NCBI GenBank assembly: GCA_001972305.1
Contig: BDDD01001956.1
Location: 186,001-250,000, forward strand
Source of the DNA: Cephalotus follicularis
Lineage: Eukaryota; Streptophyta; Magnoliopsida; Oxalidales; Cephalotaceae
Direction: 5' to 3'
Length of the DNA stretch: 64,000 nucleotides
Shown here: one piece after another, positions 1-12,759 of the stretch
Position numbering within the stretch: position 1 is the first letter of the stretch
How the letters are laid out: each line of letters starts with the position of its first letter
Notes under the pieces: model-generated
Told to the model about the DNA's origin: nothing
Database searches by the model: none
The model's input: only the letters and a program-made list of their open reading frames with translations
Program-made: the position numbers and the translations under genes

Positions 1-2307
1 AGGGAGAGCATCTAACTCCTACGACACAATAAAAATATAGCAAATCAACAATGAGAAAAACCCTACTCATTATACTAAAATAAAGACATAAAAGTCAAAA
101 GAAACGAGGTGTATGATGATTACTACACATGAAGGGTATACACATGCAGGCAAGCAAAAACATGCAGAGAGGTGACAACCTTCTGATGGTGTATGCAGTT
201 TATATTCATACTGTCTGAAGAAGAGTCCTTCGGTTGATCTTTCCTTCTTCTATTTTTCTTTTTATTCTTCGTAGTCCTAACCACCTTTGAACCTGCAAAG
301 CAGATAATAGTCAAAAAGTTTGCCAAGCCTTTAAGAAGTATATTATCTGCTATTAAAAGCTAATACTCTCGTATATTTGAGCCAAGCCATTAAGAAGTAA
401 AATATCTGCTATTTAAAAGCTAATACTCGCATGTATTTCAAACAAGCCATAAGACAAAAAAAAAAACATTAAGTATGACTAAAAACACTCACTGAATTGT
501 ACTACTGAATCACCAATAAGAACCAATACTTGAAGAAACAGACATTTCCTTGACAGAAGAAAAGCCAAAAAATAGAGAGAACTATGACAGATTTTATAGC
601 CATACTCTCAGGGCTGCAGCTACATGACGATTAAGGATTTCACTCAGTCAGTAAGACTGTACCTCATTCAATCAGTAAGTTAACGTCAGTCAACGTATTG
701 CTGGAAATTCAAATCACATTCTACAATGTATTTCAACTTATTCAAAAGAAAGGAACCATTGACGACTTCCATTCTAACAACACCAAAAACTACAAAATAG
801 CTGGATAAGTTGCAAAAATATTAACAGACAACGCATAATAAGAAGATAATGCAAGCCATCAGCAATCAGAATGGGGGGCAAAACTCTCACACATACCTCC
901 ATCTCCACCATTTATAAATGACAAAAGATCATCAACCGAGCGTTCATCCACACGCTCCTCTTCAACTTCAACATTCTGAGACATACAAGAAATCTATTTG
1001 CCACCATTGCCAACAATTACACAGAGTCCAACACTATGAAATTACTTTATTATGCATTTCAAATTTACAAATACCAGAATACGCAGAATTGGAAAATAAG
1101 AGAAGAAAAAGTAACCACCTTCAGTTTTTCCCTTTCTTTTAATTCTTTTCTCTTTCGGGCATATAAACGATTCAGAAGCCGAATCCGTGGATCATCAGTT
1201 ATGTTTCTAAGGGGCTCCAATTTTTCCTCCTGAGGATGATCAAATCTACATGAAAAAACAGAAATGTGGACTGAACATTAAGCACATTGACTTCTTGCTA
1301 GCAACACACACCTCTGTGAGATCATCAGGTAAATGGAACGTTTCACGTATTTCCTCTGGGGTTTTTCCTTCAATAATTCTAGCAAGTGCACGACTGGTGA
1401 GATCAACAAGAGGCTTCAATTGCAGGCTGTCAGCCGCAGATGTCAGTTCACATAACCTTTTCGTATCCATCCGGATAAACTTCTCATCATAAGTTTTGCG
1501 CTCCTACACATAAAAAGAGTAAATTCAAATAAAGTTAATATGTACTTATTGAAAGAAATCTTTTTTGACTTCCCTGTGTGCTTGTAATTACCAATTTGTC
1601 CTCTTATCTCATTTGCCAAAGCAATGCCCATTATTACACATTCAGCACGAATAATTACAACAAAAAGAAATTAAATAAAAAAGTGATATTTATCAGAAAA
1701 TAAACCATACCTTATTAGACCGACCGGGTACTTGATGAAATCGACAGTAATCAAGAATTAAGCCCAATATAGCAGGATTGACCCGTTGCGGAAGAGAGAT
1801 GGCGTAATTTTTGGAAGACCCCATGCCAGTTTGAACAATTTCTCGGCATATCATAGGGCAAAACATGGCAACCTCTTCTTCCACTTGTTGGATTGAACCA
1901 TCGGCAGTTTGCAGCCAAATGTATGACTTCATCTTAATATAGAACACAATTACCAGAAACAAGTAGAGATCACAGTAAAGAAAATGTGAAACAACAAAAT
2001 AAACATAAGGTCTCAGCTAGATCTGAAATTTGTACTGTGGATATCAAAATCATTTGTTAATCAGATTGACATAAGTATCAACAAACGGAGCAATGTGCCA
2101 ATAGATCTAATAAAAAGTTGCATAAATAACCTCAGTACAGCCAGCTTCAAATACCCCTAAATTAAATTATTGGGTCCATAATGGCCAACTAATGGGAATG
2201 CAAGAGTTTTTCAAAACAAACTAATCATAAATCATTACAAAAGAACAGGGGAAAACCATAAGATAGCGTACCTCTGGTTTTACTACTGCCATAACACCTT
2301 CTGACAT
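1..2307 (-). CDS. ASK21: SKP1-like protein 21 (ASK21-type), 3' end beyond the window
   Basis: SKP1 proteins link F-box proteins to CUL1 in SCF ubiquitin ligases; the ASK20/21 type is a divergent plant branch with a long C-terminal tail. Coding exons read on the minus strand: 2307-2272 (begins MSEGVMAVVKPE), 1932-1711 (SYIWLQTADG, the SKP1 POZ-fold start), 1503-1312 (SKP1 dimerisation region, ending DDLTE), 1229-1119, 975-897 and 292-180, all with GT/AG borders and compatible phase. The middle exon carries the basic run RLYARKRKELKEREK, then VDERSVDDLLSFING, then a lysine/arginine-rich tail, as in ASK21. The start is the ATG at 2307, well matched to family N termini. A leader exon continues to 2615, and a first noncoding exon probably ends at 3594. 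The last exons lie left of the window; the 180 boundary is the least certain. Confidence 0.88.
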
Positions 2308-3700
2308 TTGATAATGACAGTAGCACAAAAGAATTCTACGAGCTCAGGAGAAAGTAAATAAACTTGCACAGTTGCACCTCTAGTTTCAAAAACAATGAAA
2401 TTACAAAGGAAATAAAAGAGTCCCCTTCTTCAGAAGTTTAAATTTTATATGCAGGTACAAAATGTTAAATAATGCTTCCCAAATTGGCACAAGATCACCT
2501 CCCCGTAACATATGGATTAGCACTTAATGAAATGCTTCCTTTTGCTTTGCTGCTTTACTCAAAAGCAAAGCAAGGATCAAGATGGACTGCAGGCCAGATT
2601 ATGCTGCGTCCAAACCTGCGGAAGAAATCACATAATTATTAAACAAATGTAAAATAGTTCCTATTAATGGGCAATGCCAATATTTAAATACATAATACAA
2701 ATAAATCTTGAAATAACAAAAACAATAAACAGGTATAATTACAACACAACATATATACACTTGAAGAAACAGCATTGAAATTTAACTAATTTTTCCAACC
2801 AGAGTACCAGTACCACTCAACTACATTCAACAGTATATCCTTTGTCAGTTTCTTATAGCGTAGATCTAATTTTTATTACTTCTATCCCAGTAATTTTGCG
2901 TCCATTCTTCTCATGTTTTGGTCCATCTACTTGGATTATGTCCCTCTTTATCATAATCCGCATCAAGGGGTCTATGAAATTTTTTATTTCACTTTGGAGA
3001 ATCGATATTGAGCAACTTATCCACCATTTCATCTGCCTAGTCATCATTATGTTCTTCTTCTATAAAAATAATAATGAAGAAAAGGTATGAAAGTTCTTGA
3101 ACAAAATTATGAATAATATAGTTATAGAAAGAAATTATCCAGCATCATATTTAGAAGCAAAATAAATATCTGTACTTTAAGGAAATTAAAAACATTGAAC
3201 ATGAAAAAAAAAATTGAAACAACATTGAAACCTAACATTCAGTTGGTTAGAAGCAAAATTTGAAGGTTAAACCTAGGTTTCACACCAACTATCTAGTAAA
3301 TCGACAACATATTCATTACCTGTAAATCTACCATCCTGAGATTATCACAACTATGAAACCCAAAAAATGACCTCTAACGATCAATGACACGAAATTTGAA
3401 ATTCCATCTCTCCAAGCTAACAAACAATATTTCAATGACTAGTATTTTGATTAAAACACATCCAAAATGTCATTAATCCACTTATATTTAAATCGAAACG
3501 AGAGTAAACTGAAAGATTGATAGTTAAATAATACAAATTGAACAATTAAGCAACATAAAGAATAAAATAAAATGTAGAGATAGTATTGCAAACCTTGAAA
3601 TTGAGGGTAAAATGCAGAGGAATTTGAGAGGGGAAGGGATTTGTGTGAGCGAAAACGGAGGCAATGAAGTGGAGCTAGGGTTCGCTGTTACGATTATGTT
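2308..3700 (-). promoter_or_regulatory. 5' leader and leader introns of the SKP1-like gene
   Basis: Noncoding. A leader exon (2615-2308) has a clear acceptor on the minus strand, and a donor at 3594/3593 (CAAG|GTTTGC) marks the end of a first noncoding exon starting near 3.66-3.70 kb. The intron between them is about 1 kb of AT-rich DNA. The transcription start is inferred; no TATA box was fixed with confidence. Confidence 0.5.
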
Positions 3701-5100
3701 CGCTATTGAGTTGGGCACGTGACTCTTTCAAAAAGATGGTTGTGCCATCGCACGTCGTGGTGGTGGTGGTTAGGGTTTGGGTTGCATTTCTCATTTTACT
3801 CTGGTGTGGGCAGTGAAGTGATTGGATTGATTGGGTTTTGGGAGTCGCGGAATACGAGTCGGGTTGGTTCGTTTTCGACATTTGGGCTTAGCCGGGACTG
3901 TGGCCTGCCAGTAACGATTGGGCTGAGATAAAAGCTCATGACGTTGACTTCAAAGGATATTGTGGACACCCCAAAGGCCCAACACATTTGACGTCTTATC
4001 TTTCCGTACTTAATTCCTAGAGCCAAGCCCTCACGTCGTGGCCTTGCGCCATGGTTGGGGCCTCGGTGTCTCCCCACGGGCTAGGGCCGTGGCCTCGCGC
4101 CACAACCTTTGTGTCGTACTGTGCCACATCAAAGCTTTATGCTAAGCTTCGCAATATTTGATCATCCAAACCTTATAGATATGATGATCAAAAGGAGATT
4201 TTGTCCGTAAAAATTGAATTAATGTCTTGTGAGACAACTCATAAAAGCTTATATTCTTGCCTTTGTTCTTCAAAAATGTTGTATTTTGATTTCCAAAACA
4301 CCTTTTCATATGAATTCTTGTGTTTTCTCAGATATTGACACTTGTAATTTGAAGATCAAATCTTGTGCACCCATTTCTCCATAGAAGCAAACTCATTATC
4401 TTCTCACTCTCCACTTCATTTTGGGCATTCCGTCCTTGGAGGTGTTAGAAAGAAGTTAGAGTGGATATTTGGAGAAAGAAACTTTGTTGAAGATTCCTAG
4501 CTGATTTTGGGGATCAACTTTTGGTAGTGTTCTTTGCTCAGCTTGTTTTCTTTAATTCTCCATCACCTTCCAAGTAAGTTTTTTGATTTTTCATCTTTAG
4601 ATGGAAAATGTCTTTGAAATCGTTGTTGTAGTAACAATGTTGTTGCGGAGGAACTGATTGATTGTGAATCACGCCCTCAATCGACCATTACTACACAGAT
4701 TATAGGACAATAATGGATTCAACCCTATCGGTACCCCTATTGGTCATACATGCTATAGATTGATCTAGTATTCTCGTAGGTGACGGAGGATTATTAAGAT
4801 ATTTAATGTTACTTAAAAATCCTTATGGATTTCCTTTTCTTTTCACTTATCAAGTCCCTTTTAAAACCTCTTCTCAAAAATTACATTACGTACATGTATT
4901 GGTGTTACTCACCAGTGCACGTATCTATTAACACCTTAGTAGTTTATACAATGCTATTAAGAAATGATGTTGAGTTATGACATACACCAAGTTAATCTAC
5001 CAATTGTAACTAGGTCCCCAGGATTTGCAGGACCACTACAACTCAACACTGTCCACCATTGTAATTTTAAGCTCTTCAGTATATTTTCAGATTTAGTATG
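3700..5100. other. Intergenic DNA with a locally GC-rich, repeat-like stretch
   Basis: No gene is supported here. Positions 4015-4120 are unusually GC-rich (cctcgcgcca-type motifs) inside AT-rich DNA. The following 400 bp resemble a transcribed LTR or leader (pyrimidine tracts, a GTAAGT-like site at 4573), so an old solo LTR is possible, but I found no matching ends. A short inverted repeat (4968-4976 with 5040-5048, TGTTGAGTT) closes the region. Confidence 0.3.
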
Positions 5101-6610
5101 CTTTTACTCTACTTGTTTCTTAGTTTAAAAATAAATAAATAAAACTTTAATAACACTTACTAATCAAATCTCCTTAGAGTTCTAAAGTATACTTTCTCTT
5201 GAAGAATACCCATCGCAGAGTTCATTAATCATTTCATTTAAATTATAGTTGTTTTAAGTTTTAACAAATTAAAAACATAAACATCCTAAGATAGATTTGC
5301 TTGTGCAAGTGAAGCTTCTTTACAAAAGTTAAACCAAGCGGGCAAGCAAGGTTCAATCAACATTTGAAAGCAAACAGAATTAATTCACAACTCTTCAGCA
5401 ATAACCAATGACTCAGTGACTCAATGTAGCTCAATCCTTCCATGATTAAAAAGGACCACGAATAACACAGAATCAGACAGAAGACAGAATAATATGTCAC
5501 CGCAACTTCATTTGAATTTATTTTCAATGTCCAATCTAGTAAAAAATATTTAGAAACCACAGGGGTACATAATAAACAGAGTGAGCCTAGAAAAACTTAA
5601 GAGCAAACAGAGAGATAGGAGCTCCATACCAAAATATCTGATAAAATTCAACATTTAGGGTCGAAAACCCATATGCTTCTTGAAGCATCTATTATCATTT
5701 CGAAAGCTAACAATCAACTCTGAAAATTTTAATCTCAGCAAGATCAGAACTCATTTATAAAAGGCATGATATGGAAATAATCAGCACATTAGACCCAAAA
5801 ATCAGAGTAACACGTTCAATGAAACAACAATTTTTAAGTGCTTCACTCGCACAAATACACTTGGTTGCACTGCAGAAAACCATTTAATCATGAAACTGGA
5901 GAACAGTAGACAAGAAAATCATTAACCATTGTACTTATTTTAAAGATATATATTATATAAATGGAAAAATCTAGGAGCAAATTGAACAGCAATCCTTTGT
6001 GAAAAGAACATTAATAAACCAACCAATTTTTACAGTAAAAATGCAGGCAATGATTACAACAACAAGATGATACATATTAGGAACAACTATTCAAGGTAAT
6101 TATATCACTGATAATCAAATTACATGACAGTTGTGAGCTCAAAAAGCAAATTTTCTGAAAGGAAGAGCTGAACATGATGGCTAAACTAGTATAGTAACCA
6201 AATTTAGCAAACCTAAATGAAGTTGATCCTAACAGCAAGCTGATACATTTAGAAACAGCTGTTCAAGGAAATTAAAATATAGGTAACCAATTTATCAATT
6301 TATGAAAATTATATATATAATTTAAAATAAACAAGAAAAAAGTACTGTAACAATTTTTTTAAAACTGAGACAGAAAAGACATTCATATTCTCTTCACCAA
6401 GAACAAAACAAAGACACAAACCAATCTAGGCTCCACCTAAATTGTATCAGCACCCAGTGTCTCGTTGAACGCCATAAGATGTCCATTTTAAAGGGTAAAC
6501 CTACAAGACCAACACCACCAAAATGAAAACAAACAAACCAAACACACAAAAGTGTACAACTAGTTGTTCACATGTACAAAAAAATTGATGCTGCCATTAC
6601 CTGATTAATT
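5100..6610. other. AT-rich intergenic DNA 3' of the mTERF gene
   Basis: No open frame with protein-like composition and no recognisable RNA gene. The right end (about 6.4-6.6 kb) probably includes the 3' untranslated region of the minus-strand mTERF gene. Confidence 0.4.
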
Positions 6611-6617
6611 CTAACAA

Positions 6618-7778
6618 TCAGTTACCGACTCCCTGGAATCCCATCTCACGTTGGTACGCCTTGATGACTTCAGGGGCCTTCTCCTTATAAGGTGTCACAA
6701 ACTTCTTCTCAAAGTTATTATAACTCATATTGAATGTCCAAATTAGATTCTCTTCCCTTTTAATAAAACCCTTTGACATCAAAACTTGTAAATATGAGTA
6801 TCTTGGAATAATTCTCCTCTCCAAACTACATAAAAAAAGATTTGGGCATTTAGCAACATTAGACGGCTTCAAACCCAACTTGTTCACAAAATGATTCATA
6901 CATTCCCTAAATTTCTTCTCTGAAGTAGCCATGAACATTGGTTGCGCTCGAAATGCCGAATTAAATATTTCCTCGGACCAACCAAAGCTCATCAGAACCT
7001 CTTTCTTCTGCGCCCATTTCACCTTGCTCATTGCTGACACTGATCGAAGAGCAACAATGAACAATTTACTAGATGGTTCAAAACCCATTTCCTTAACTTT
7101 ATCAACCGCTTCTTCAAACAAGTCAACTCTCAACATCAGTGCTTGAGGTTGCAATACCATTAGCCTATTAATATGTAGTTCTGGTAGCCCATGTGCACGC
7201 AAAGTGGCAATATTAGGCATCATCACCTTGGGTAAATTGCAAGTAAGGACACTTCGGAATGGCTTCAAGGCACAAATAAGGTTCTCATTGGTTTCAAAAA
7301 ACCCTTTAAGGAAATCAAATGTGGGTATAATGTGGTTCTGTAAACTGCTTAATAAAATCCTCCCATTGACAAGAACAATTCTACACAAATCAGGTCCCAA
7401 AATACCCATAGATTTAAGATACTCAATCTTGGGTTTAAGGATTTTATCTGGATCAATATTTAGAATCCGTGGGTACCCTGAAATAAAGATAGAGATATGG
7501 GACTTGGTGAATCCAAGAGTTGTTAAAAGCTCAAGGACTGAGTCTGCTCTCTTTGTGCTCCCAATTTTAACATACTTGGAGGCCGAAATTGCCTTATTTA
7601 AGGACAACCCACATGAGTTAACGAGGTAAGAGACTGTTGAGGATTGCTCATCAACAGATTTTGGACTTGAATCTAAAGATGTTAATGTTTGGATGTAACG
7701 TATACGAATGGATTTCGAATTTATGGTTCTATCATAAAACTGTAACAGTGATTTGTATATGAAACTAAAACGTAACAT
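6618..7778 (-). CDS. mTERF family protein, organelle-targeted, single exon
   Basis: A 386-aa uninterrupted frame. Plant mTERF proteins are helical-repeat nucleic-acid binders in mitochondria or plastids that act in organelle transcription, splicing or ribosome assembly. The N terminus is rich in Arg, Ser and hydroxylated residues with few acids (MLRFSFIYKSLLQFYDR), as in a mitochondrial presequence. The body shows the repeated mTERF pattern: a helix, then LGFTKSHISIFISGYPRIL (about 88-106), later repeats with PKVMMPNIATL and FGWSEEIFNSAFRAQPMFM, and the C-terminal signature RRIIPRYSYLQVLMSKG. Length and intronless structure match the large angiosperm mTERF clade. The ATG at 7778 gives the presequence. 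Which organelle RNA it serves cannot be told. Confidence 0.93.
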   Translation of the reverse strand: MLRFSFIYKSLLQFYDRTINSKSIRIRYIQTLTSLDSSPKSVDEQSSTVSYLVNSCGLSLNKAISASKYVKIGSTKRADSVLELLTTLGFTKSHISIFISGYPRILNIDPDKILKPKIEYLKSMGILGPDLCRIVLVNGRILLSSLQNHIIPTFDFLKGFFETNENLICALKPFRSVLTCNLPKVMMPNIATLRAHGLPELHINRLMVLQPQALMLRVDLFEEAVDKVKEMGFEPSSKLFIVALRSVSAMSKVKWAQKKEVLMSFGWSEEIFNSAFRAQPMFMATSEKKFRECMNHFVNKLGLKPSNVAKCPNLFLCSLERRIIPRYSYLQVLMSKGFIKREENLIWTFNMSYNNFEKKFVTPYKEKAPEVIKAYQREMGFQGVGN

Positions 7779-8545
7779 TCCTATGGAAAATATGGTGATA
7801 TTTTTTTAAATACCTTAGAAAAAATAGAATGGACAGATTGTAGTGATGAAGATTGACCTACAGTGGAGAACCTGAGTTGGGTGTGGCTTTGATCCTTCTT
7901 CAATGGAAAACCCCTACTGGAAATGCCTCCTTTTTGTAAGCTCGCACACAAGGTGAACGTGTAACAATCAAAACGGCAAACGACAAAACTACAAAAGCAT
8001 AGCATGAAATTTGTTTTGTTTTTTTGTTTTGACCTTTTTGTGTGCTGGCGTGGCTACTCTCGTTTTCCTATCGAGAGACAAAGTATGTAAGAGGTCCAGC
8101 CCAATATACAGATATATAGAAATAAAAAATATTGGGTTACAGTTCTAACCGATTTTTCTTTATGGTTAAACCGAATTATGAAAAAACCAAAAATAAACGA
8201 TCGAAACCCCAAAAAGTTCGGTCCGATCGATTGTTGGGTTTTCTGACCTATTTGCACACCCTGGCAGTAAGTAATTGACAGGGGCTCAATCACCGATGAC
8301 CTGGACCACAAAATCAGAAAATGATGTTGTCGTCTATGTCAATCGAAAATACTTTGCTCACTGTAGCGTGAAACTAAATTCTTTTGTTTTTTCTACATTT
8401 TATTCATTCTCAATTTATATTTTATAAATATAAATCCGTAAGATTCTTCGTTCTATATAATAAATTATTTATATTAATTTTTAAATTTATTAAAAATTTT
8501 AACTATTACATGTATAGAAAATCTACATAGATAGAATATTAAATA
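7779..8545. other. mTERF 5' flank and repeat-like AT-rich DNA
   Basis: Positions 7780-8000 lie directly upstream of the mTERF start and probably hold its leader and promoter. On the minus strand, 8140-8275 begins CCAGGGTGTGCAAATAGG and contains GGACCGAACT-like motifs typical of hAT-type nonautonomous elements, but no partner end or target duplication was identified. The rest is plain AT-rich DNA. Confidence 0.3.
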
Positions 8546-9325
8546 TGTTGACGTAGAAAACATTTCTTCAACAGTACCCTACGTGAAAGATTTTGATTTG
8601 TTAATGGAAACGCTTGAATCTATGTCCGAGAAGATGATTGGTTGGTTGATAATCCCTGCACAAGGTAAGCAAACTCGTTGAATGTCGAGTAGTTTGTACT
8701 TTCGGACACTCCGACGTTAAAGTTAGGCAATGCACAGAGAGTTAATAGCTAACCTTTGTTTTGACTGTGAAACTGATATTTATATTGTTGGTTTGTAACT
8801 GCCTGAACGTGTAAATCGGATGTGATAGATATCCCCTAAAGAAATGTCGACGATGTCGAACATTTTCCTTGATCTCTGCCATATTTGGTGGTACATTCTC
8901 TATAAGACGTTTATCATATCTTATCTTTCTATGTTTGAAAAGGTGAATCCCTGGAATATAAGCTGATTTTATGATTTCATCATGTGGAGGACGAGGAAGG
9001 AAATGTCCTCTGGTCTCTTATCCGCTTCAAGGTTTTCTACGTCAAGAGCTTCTTCAAGGGCTTGTGCCTGTAACATCAGGTCCTCTGCAATGCTGCCGAA
9101 GAAGAAGTTTTCTGTGATGCAATTGAGGAGGAGGTCCTCGACACTGGTGTCGAGAATGACGTCATCTGCAATGCAACCAAGGAGGAGTTCCTCGGCACTG
9201 ATGCCGAAGAGGATGTCTTCATCTACTTCTCTAGTTGGAGTTAATGAGATTTCTCTGTCCCATACACATATAAGCTTTAATACCCAGACAATTGGCTACG
9301 TCTGTCAAAGACACGTATCGTTCTG
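8546..9325 (+). mobile_element. Decayed LTR relict, same family as the element at 58.9 kb
   Basis: Starting at TGTTGA, this stretch is collinear with the left end of the retroelement at 58,856. Shared segments include CAACAGTA(C/T)CCTACGTG, GACTTTGATTTGTTAA-like text, GGACACTCCGACG, a region rich in cctcgg/gccgagg motifs, and ACACGTRTCG near the right end. It is much diverged and shorter than the related sequence, so it is an old solo LTR or truncated copy. The right border is approximate. Confidence 0.6.
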
Positions 9326-9941
9326 TATATAGATAGATTTTCCTTACAGTTACATTTATAAAATATAAATTTTGAATAAATGAAATATAAAAACATAGAA
9401 AAAGTTAACTCTTTGTAAACCTTATATAAACAAAGTCAGATCCTCTGTACAAAGTGTAGGTTATTGAATATGGTTTTTTTCAGTTTTTTTTTATTTGTAT
9501 AAAAACCTTGTAAATAGAAGAACAAATATTCTCATGTAATTTTAGCACAAAACCTCATAAATTATATCGATATGAGTAATTCTATGAACAGCACAACAAC
9601 TATGTGTCATAATAAATAGTGAAATTAAAAGATATTATTATTAATTTGAATTGAAAAAATGTGATATCTTTTCAGTAATTAATGACATTTTTTTTTTACT
9701 TATTATATCATTATTTTATTAATATTGGGTGTTATTATATAGCAAACAAAATATTACTTGATATCCGGACAGGAGCCAACATGAGTTGGCATTTAGTGCC
9801 ACTTGCTTGGTCCTTAATAAAACCGTAAAAGGAAAGTTATGGGATTTAGCTGGCTGCATGGACTCTCACAAAACTCTTATCACTAACTATCGCGAAATCA
9901 ATTGTTTTTTGCTTTGAAAATCTGTAGAGAGACAGAGAGAG
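9326..9941. other. Upstream region of TIC32-like copy A
   Basis: AT-rich. From about 9497 it is duplicated upstream of copy B (from 15,375), so it carries the ancestral promoter of the TIC32-like gene, including the shared stretch CTTGATATCCGGACAGGAGCC. No separate gene is seen. Confidence 0.5.
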
Positions 9942-11226
9942 ATGTGGTTGTTTAGCAGGAGAGGTCCATCTGGGTTCTCCTCATCTTCAACAGCGGAGGA
10001 AGTCACACAAGGGATTGATGGCACTGGTCTCACTGCCATTGTTACAGGTCAAGTTTTATCCGTGTTTTGATTATATTCTTCAATGTCTGTCTTATAGAAA
10101 GAAATATCGCTTCGTCTTATTTGCTGTTTTTTTTTCTTGGAGTTGTCGTTCGATTCTAGTGTGACATATATATATTGGCATTTCTGATTTTAAAGCATAG
10201 AACCTTGGGCCTTTTTATATTTACTTTTTTTTGTCATATATATTTAATATGGTACATAGAGAAAATTAATCATACGGCTTGTTCTTTATAGTTTATATTT
10301 AAATAATGAACTTTTGGTGGTTATATTGCTCTTAATAGTTTCGTTTAAAAAAAAATGTTGTTTAGCAAGTATACTATTAGTATTTGTGGAGTCTATTGTA
10401 GATTCCGTGTAATATAATACATGAAAGTGTGAATGGATCAACTGAAACCTATATAAGTTTAATGGGCCTTTTTGTTTTTTGTTTTCATTTTGTTCTCTTC
10501 TTTTATTCTACGAGTTGTCCTTCTAAGACTGATGGTATTCACCTCAATCAGTTTTGGACTGGTAAAAATCCCATCAACAAGAAAATGTATGAGGGAATCA
10601 CTGTTAGCGCTATTGTGTTTCTGCCACATTTAGGAATGTTGGTAAATATTTTGATTGGCATAAAAGTTTTAGAGTTAGTTTCATGCCTTTTTTAGTTGTG
10701 GCAATGGCTTGGACAATAACATGATGTGTGAAAATTAAAAATACAGTATTACGTTCGTTTATAATTCATTCTTAGAGTCATGGTTCCCATCCTGAAAGAG
10801 CAGCACCATTCGATGGATCTACTGATTGGATCTAGGGATCCACTTTTCACAAATTCCAATTGAGAGCCATAGTAGATTGCAAGCTTATTTGATAAGTATT
10901 ATCTGGTGCCAAAATGTTAAACTCCTTGACATTTAGGTGTGAAAGCTACCCTTATTGGTTTGATGGGCTCGGTGTGTAAGTTAGTGCTGTTGATTTCTTA
11001 AGTAGTGGCCGCAATGTGAGGAAATCTTAGCCTATGGTAGTAATTTGTTTAGTACAAGTCTTTTGTTTACTAACTGGCTTATTTTCTTTCTCTTGTGACC
11101 ACTGTGATCACAGGAGCATCAAGTGGCATCGGCGCTGAGACTACACGTGTTCTTGCATCACGTGGAGTTCATGTAGTTATGGGAGTCAGGAACATGACAT
11201 GTGCCAGAGATGTCAAAGAAGCAATA
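9497..11226 (+). repeat. Segmental duplicate 1 (5' half of TIC32-like gene)
   Basis: This segment and 15,375-17,085 are near-identical through promoter, exon 1, intron 1 and the first part of exon 2; a hand scan of several hundred bases suggests only about 1-2% difference. Similarity stops abruptly inside exon 2 at about 11,226. It is a recent partial gene duplication. Confidence 0.85.
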
Positions 11227-11550
11227 TACTTTTTCAAACAGGACTCTTTGAATTCATGTTCAAGTGTTGTTTTCTTCTGGGTATTTGATAATGAAAATGA
11301 TCACACGTTTGGTTTAAGTGAATAAAGTCATTTCCCATGCAGGCTATTGGTTATATATCTGTGCTTATTTGCATCATTGACCAAATTCCAGGGGGCAGCA
11401 ACTACATGCTATGTTGGATTGCATCCTCAAGTTGAAGGGATGAGTAGCCTCTATTTTGCAGATAGTAACGTAGCCGCTGTGAGCTCACATGCCAATGATA
11501 TCGACTTAGCAAGGAAGTTATGAGATTTCAGCTTGGGCTTGATTGACAGA
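9942..11550 (+). pseudogene. TIC32-like short-chain dehydrogenase pseudogene, copy A (chimeric)
   Basis: Exon 1 (9942-10,047) encodes [16 protein letters not shown] and later residues, identical to intact copy B. Exon 2 starts at 11,114 with the NADP-binding GASSGIG segment but breaks off at about 11,226 after DVKEAI. Exons 3-7 are absent. A final exon follows at 11,392 ([16 protein letters not shown]). It is clearly more diverged from copy B than the 5' half is, and its conserved KLWDF tryptophan codon is a stop (TGA). The gene therefore joins a young 5' half to an older 3' exon from another paralogue. No functional enzyme is expected: substrate-site and catalytic Ser/Tyr/Lys exons are missing. 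Confidence 0.87.
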
Positions 11551-12759
11551 TGTCAACATTCTTCATAAGGCCACACATACTTGTATTTCAAGCAGCACAA
11601 AAATTGCTGATTCCATTGTTTTTTTTTTTATCGCTGGTTTTGGCCCGTTGCAGCAGGACTAGAAAAATATGTATCAAGATATTTCTGAACTTGAAAGGAT
11701 CCATTTTCTTCTCTTTTTAATGAAACGGAAGCATACAAGTAAAAAGGACATTACTAGGGGCATTTTAATGGGCTTTTTGCAATAAGGGAAGAAGCTATCA
11801 TTTGGAAGACCTCTAAATAATGCACAAACAATAGAACCACTCTTCATGATATACAATAAGAGAGAAAGGATTACTCTATTTCTAACCTCCTCAAAGAAAG
11901 TGACCCACAACTATCAAGGGAAGACGTATACAATGCCTGGTTTCAAAGCGAGTGAGACTACACACAATAAGAAATTAGTCTCCTGAGATAAGAATCTCTT
12001 TTTTCTTTTTTTCAATTTACTTGAGTGGTAATGTACGTACAAGAAATCGGGCAGAAGAGTCAGTGACTCCACCAGGGCCATAGTAAACCATTACAAGAAA
12101 CAGATTCACAGAGCTCGGGAATACCAATAAATTTCGAACCCCAATTCAGTTATCCTTCTGTACAGCAGTTTCAGAACTCCAAATGAAAATGTCCAAAATC
12201 TAATCATTGTATCAACTTGATCTTTCTTCACGTCATACAGTTCTGGGATTCAAGAACTCTCTCCTTATGGAAACTGCCACACATTGGATCATCTACGGGT
12301 TTCTGAGCTTGTGGAAATTCGATAGTTCTTAACACGGTTCAGTCAAAGTATTAGATAACAATTAATAAACCCTGCTTTGAGCAAGTTGATGCCATGTCAT
12401 ATCACAAACTAACCTCAACAGCAAGATTCTTATTTGCTGGAAAGCAGCTTTATGTGTATATAGAAATAAAAAAATCGGTCAATAGCTAAACATCCAGCAC
12501 CAGAGTTCCATTTGGTCAAGTAGCTGCTCATTTAAGGATATGGATACCATAGAATCCATGGGAAATAACTTATCTGCCTCATTCCACTTTGTGTCCTGGA
12601 ACTCCCCTTATTCCAGAAGTTCTCCATTCTGGGTCCTTATTGAACAAGTTAGCTTCCTCAGCGGTTAGCATGATGACTAATAAGTCAATCCAGTAAAACC
12701 AAGAAGACAAACAAACTCGAGAGCTTGCTCTGATTGGTAGAAACAGAAAACGCATAAAC
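11551..12759. other. Region 3' of YODA, including its 3' UTR
   Basis: No protein gene. The part next to 12,760 (roughly 12.0-12.76 kb) reads as the 3' untranslated region of the minus-strand YODA gene. The part nearer 11.6-12.0 kb is intergenic, between the pseudogene tail and YODA. The polyadenylation site was not fixed. Confidence 0.45.

Noticed and set aside
4968-5048. Small inverted repeat as a MITE
   Set aside because: Nine-base arms with unrelated interior and no target duplication; easily due to chance.
7204-7629. 141-codon plus-strand frame
   Set aside because: Lies wholly antisense to the well-supported mTERF gene and has no family features.
8982-9332. 116-codon plus-strand frame
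   Set aside because: Falls in the decayed LTR relict; Ser/Arg-rich from CCTCGG-type repeats, not a gene.
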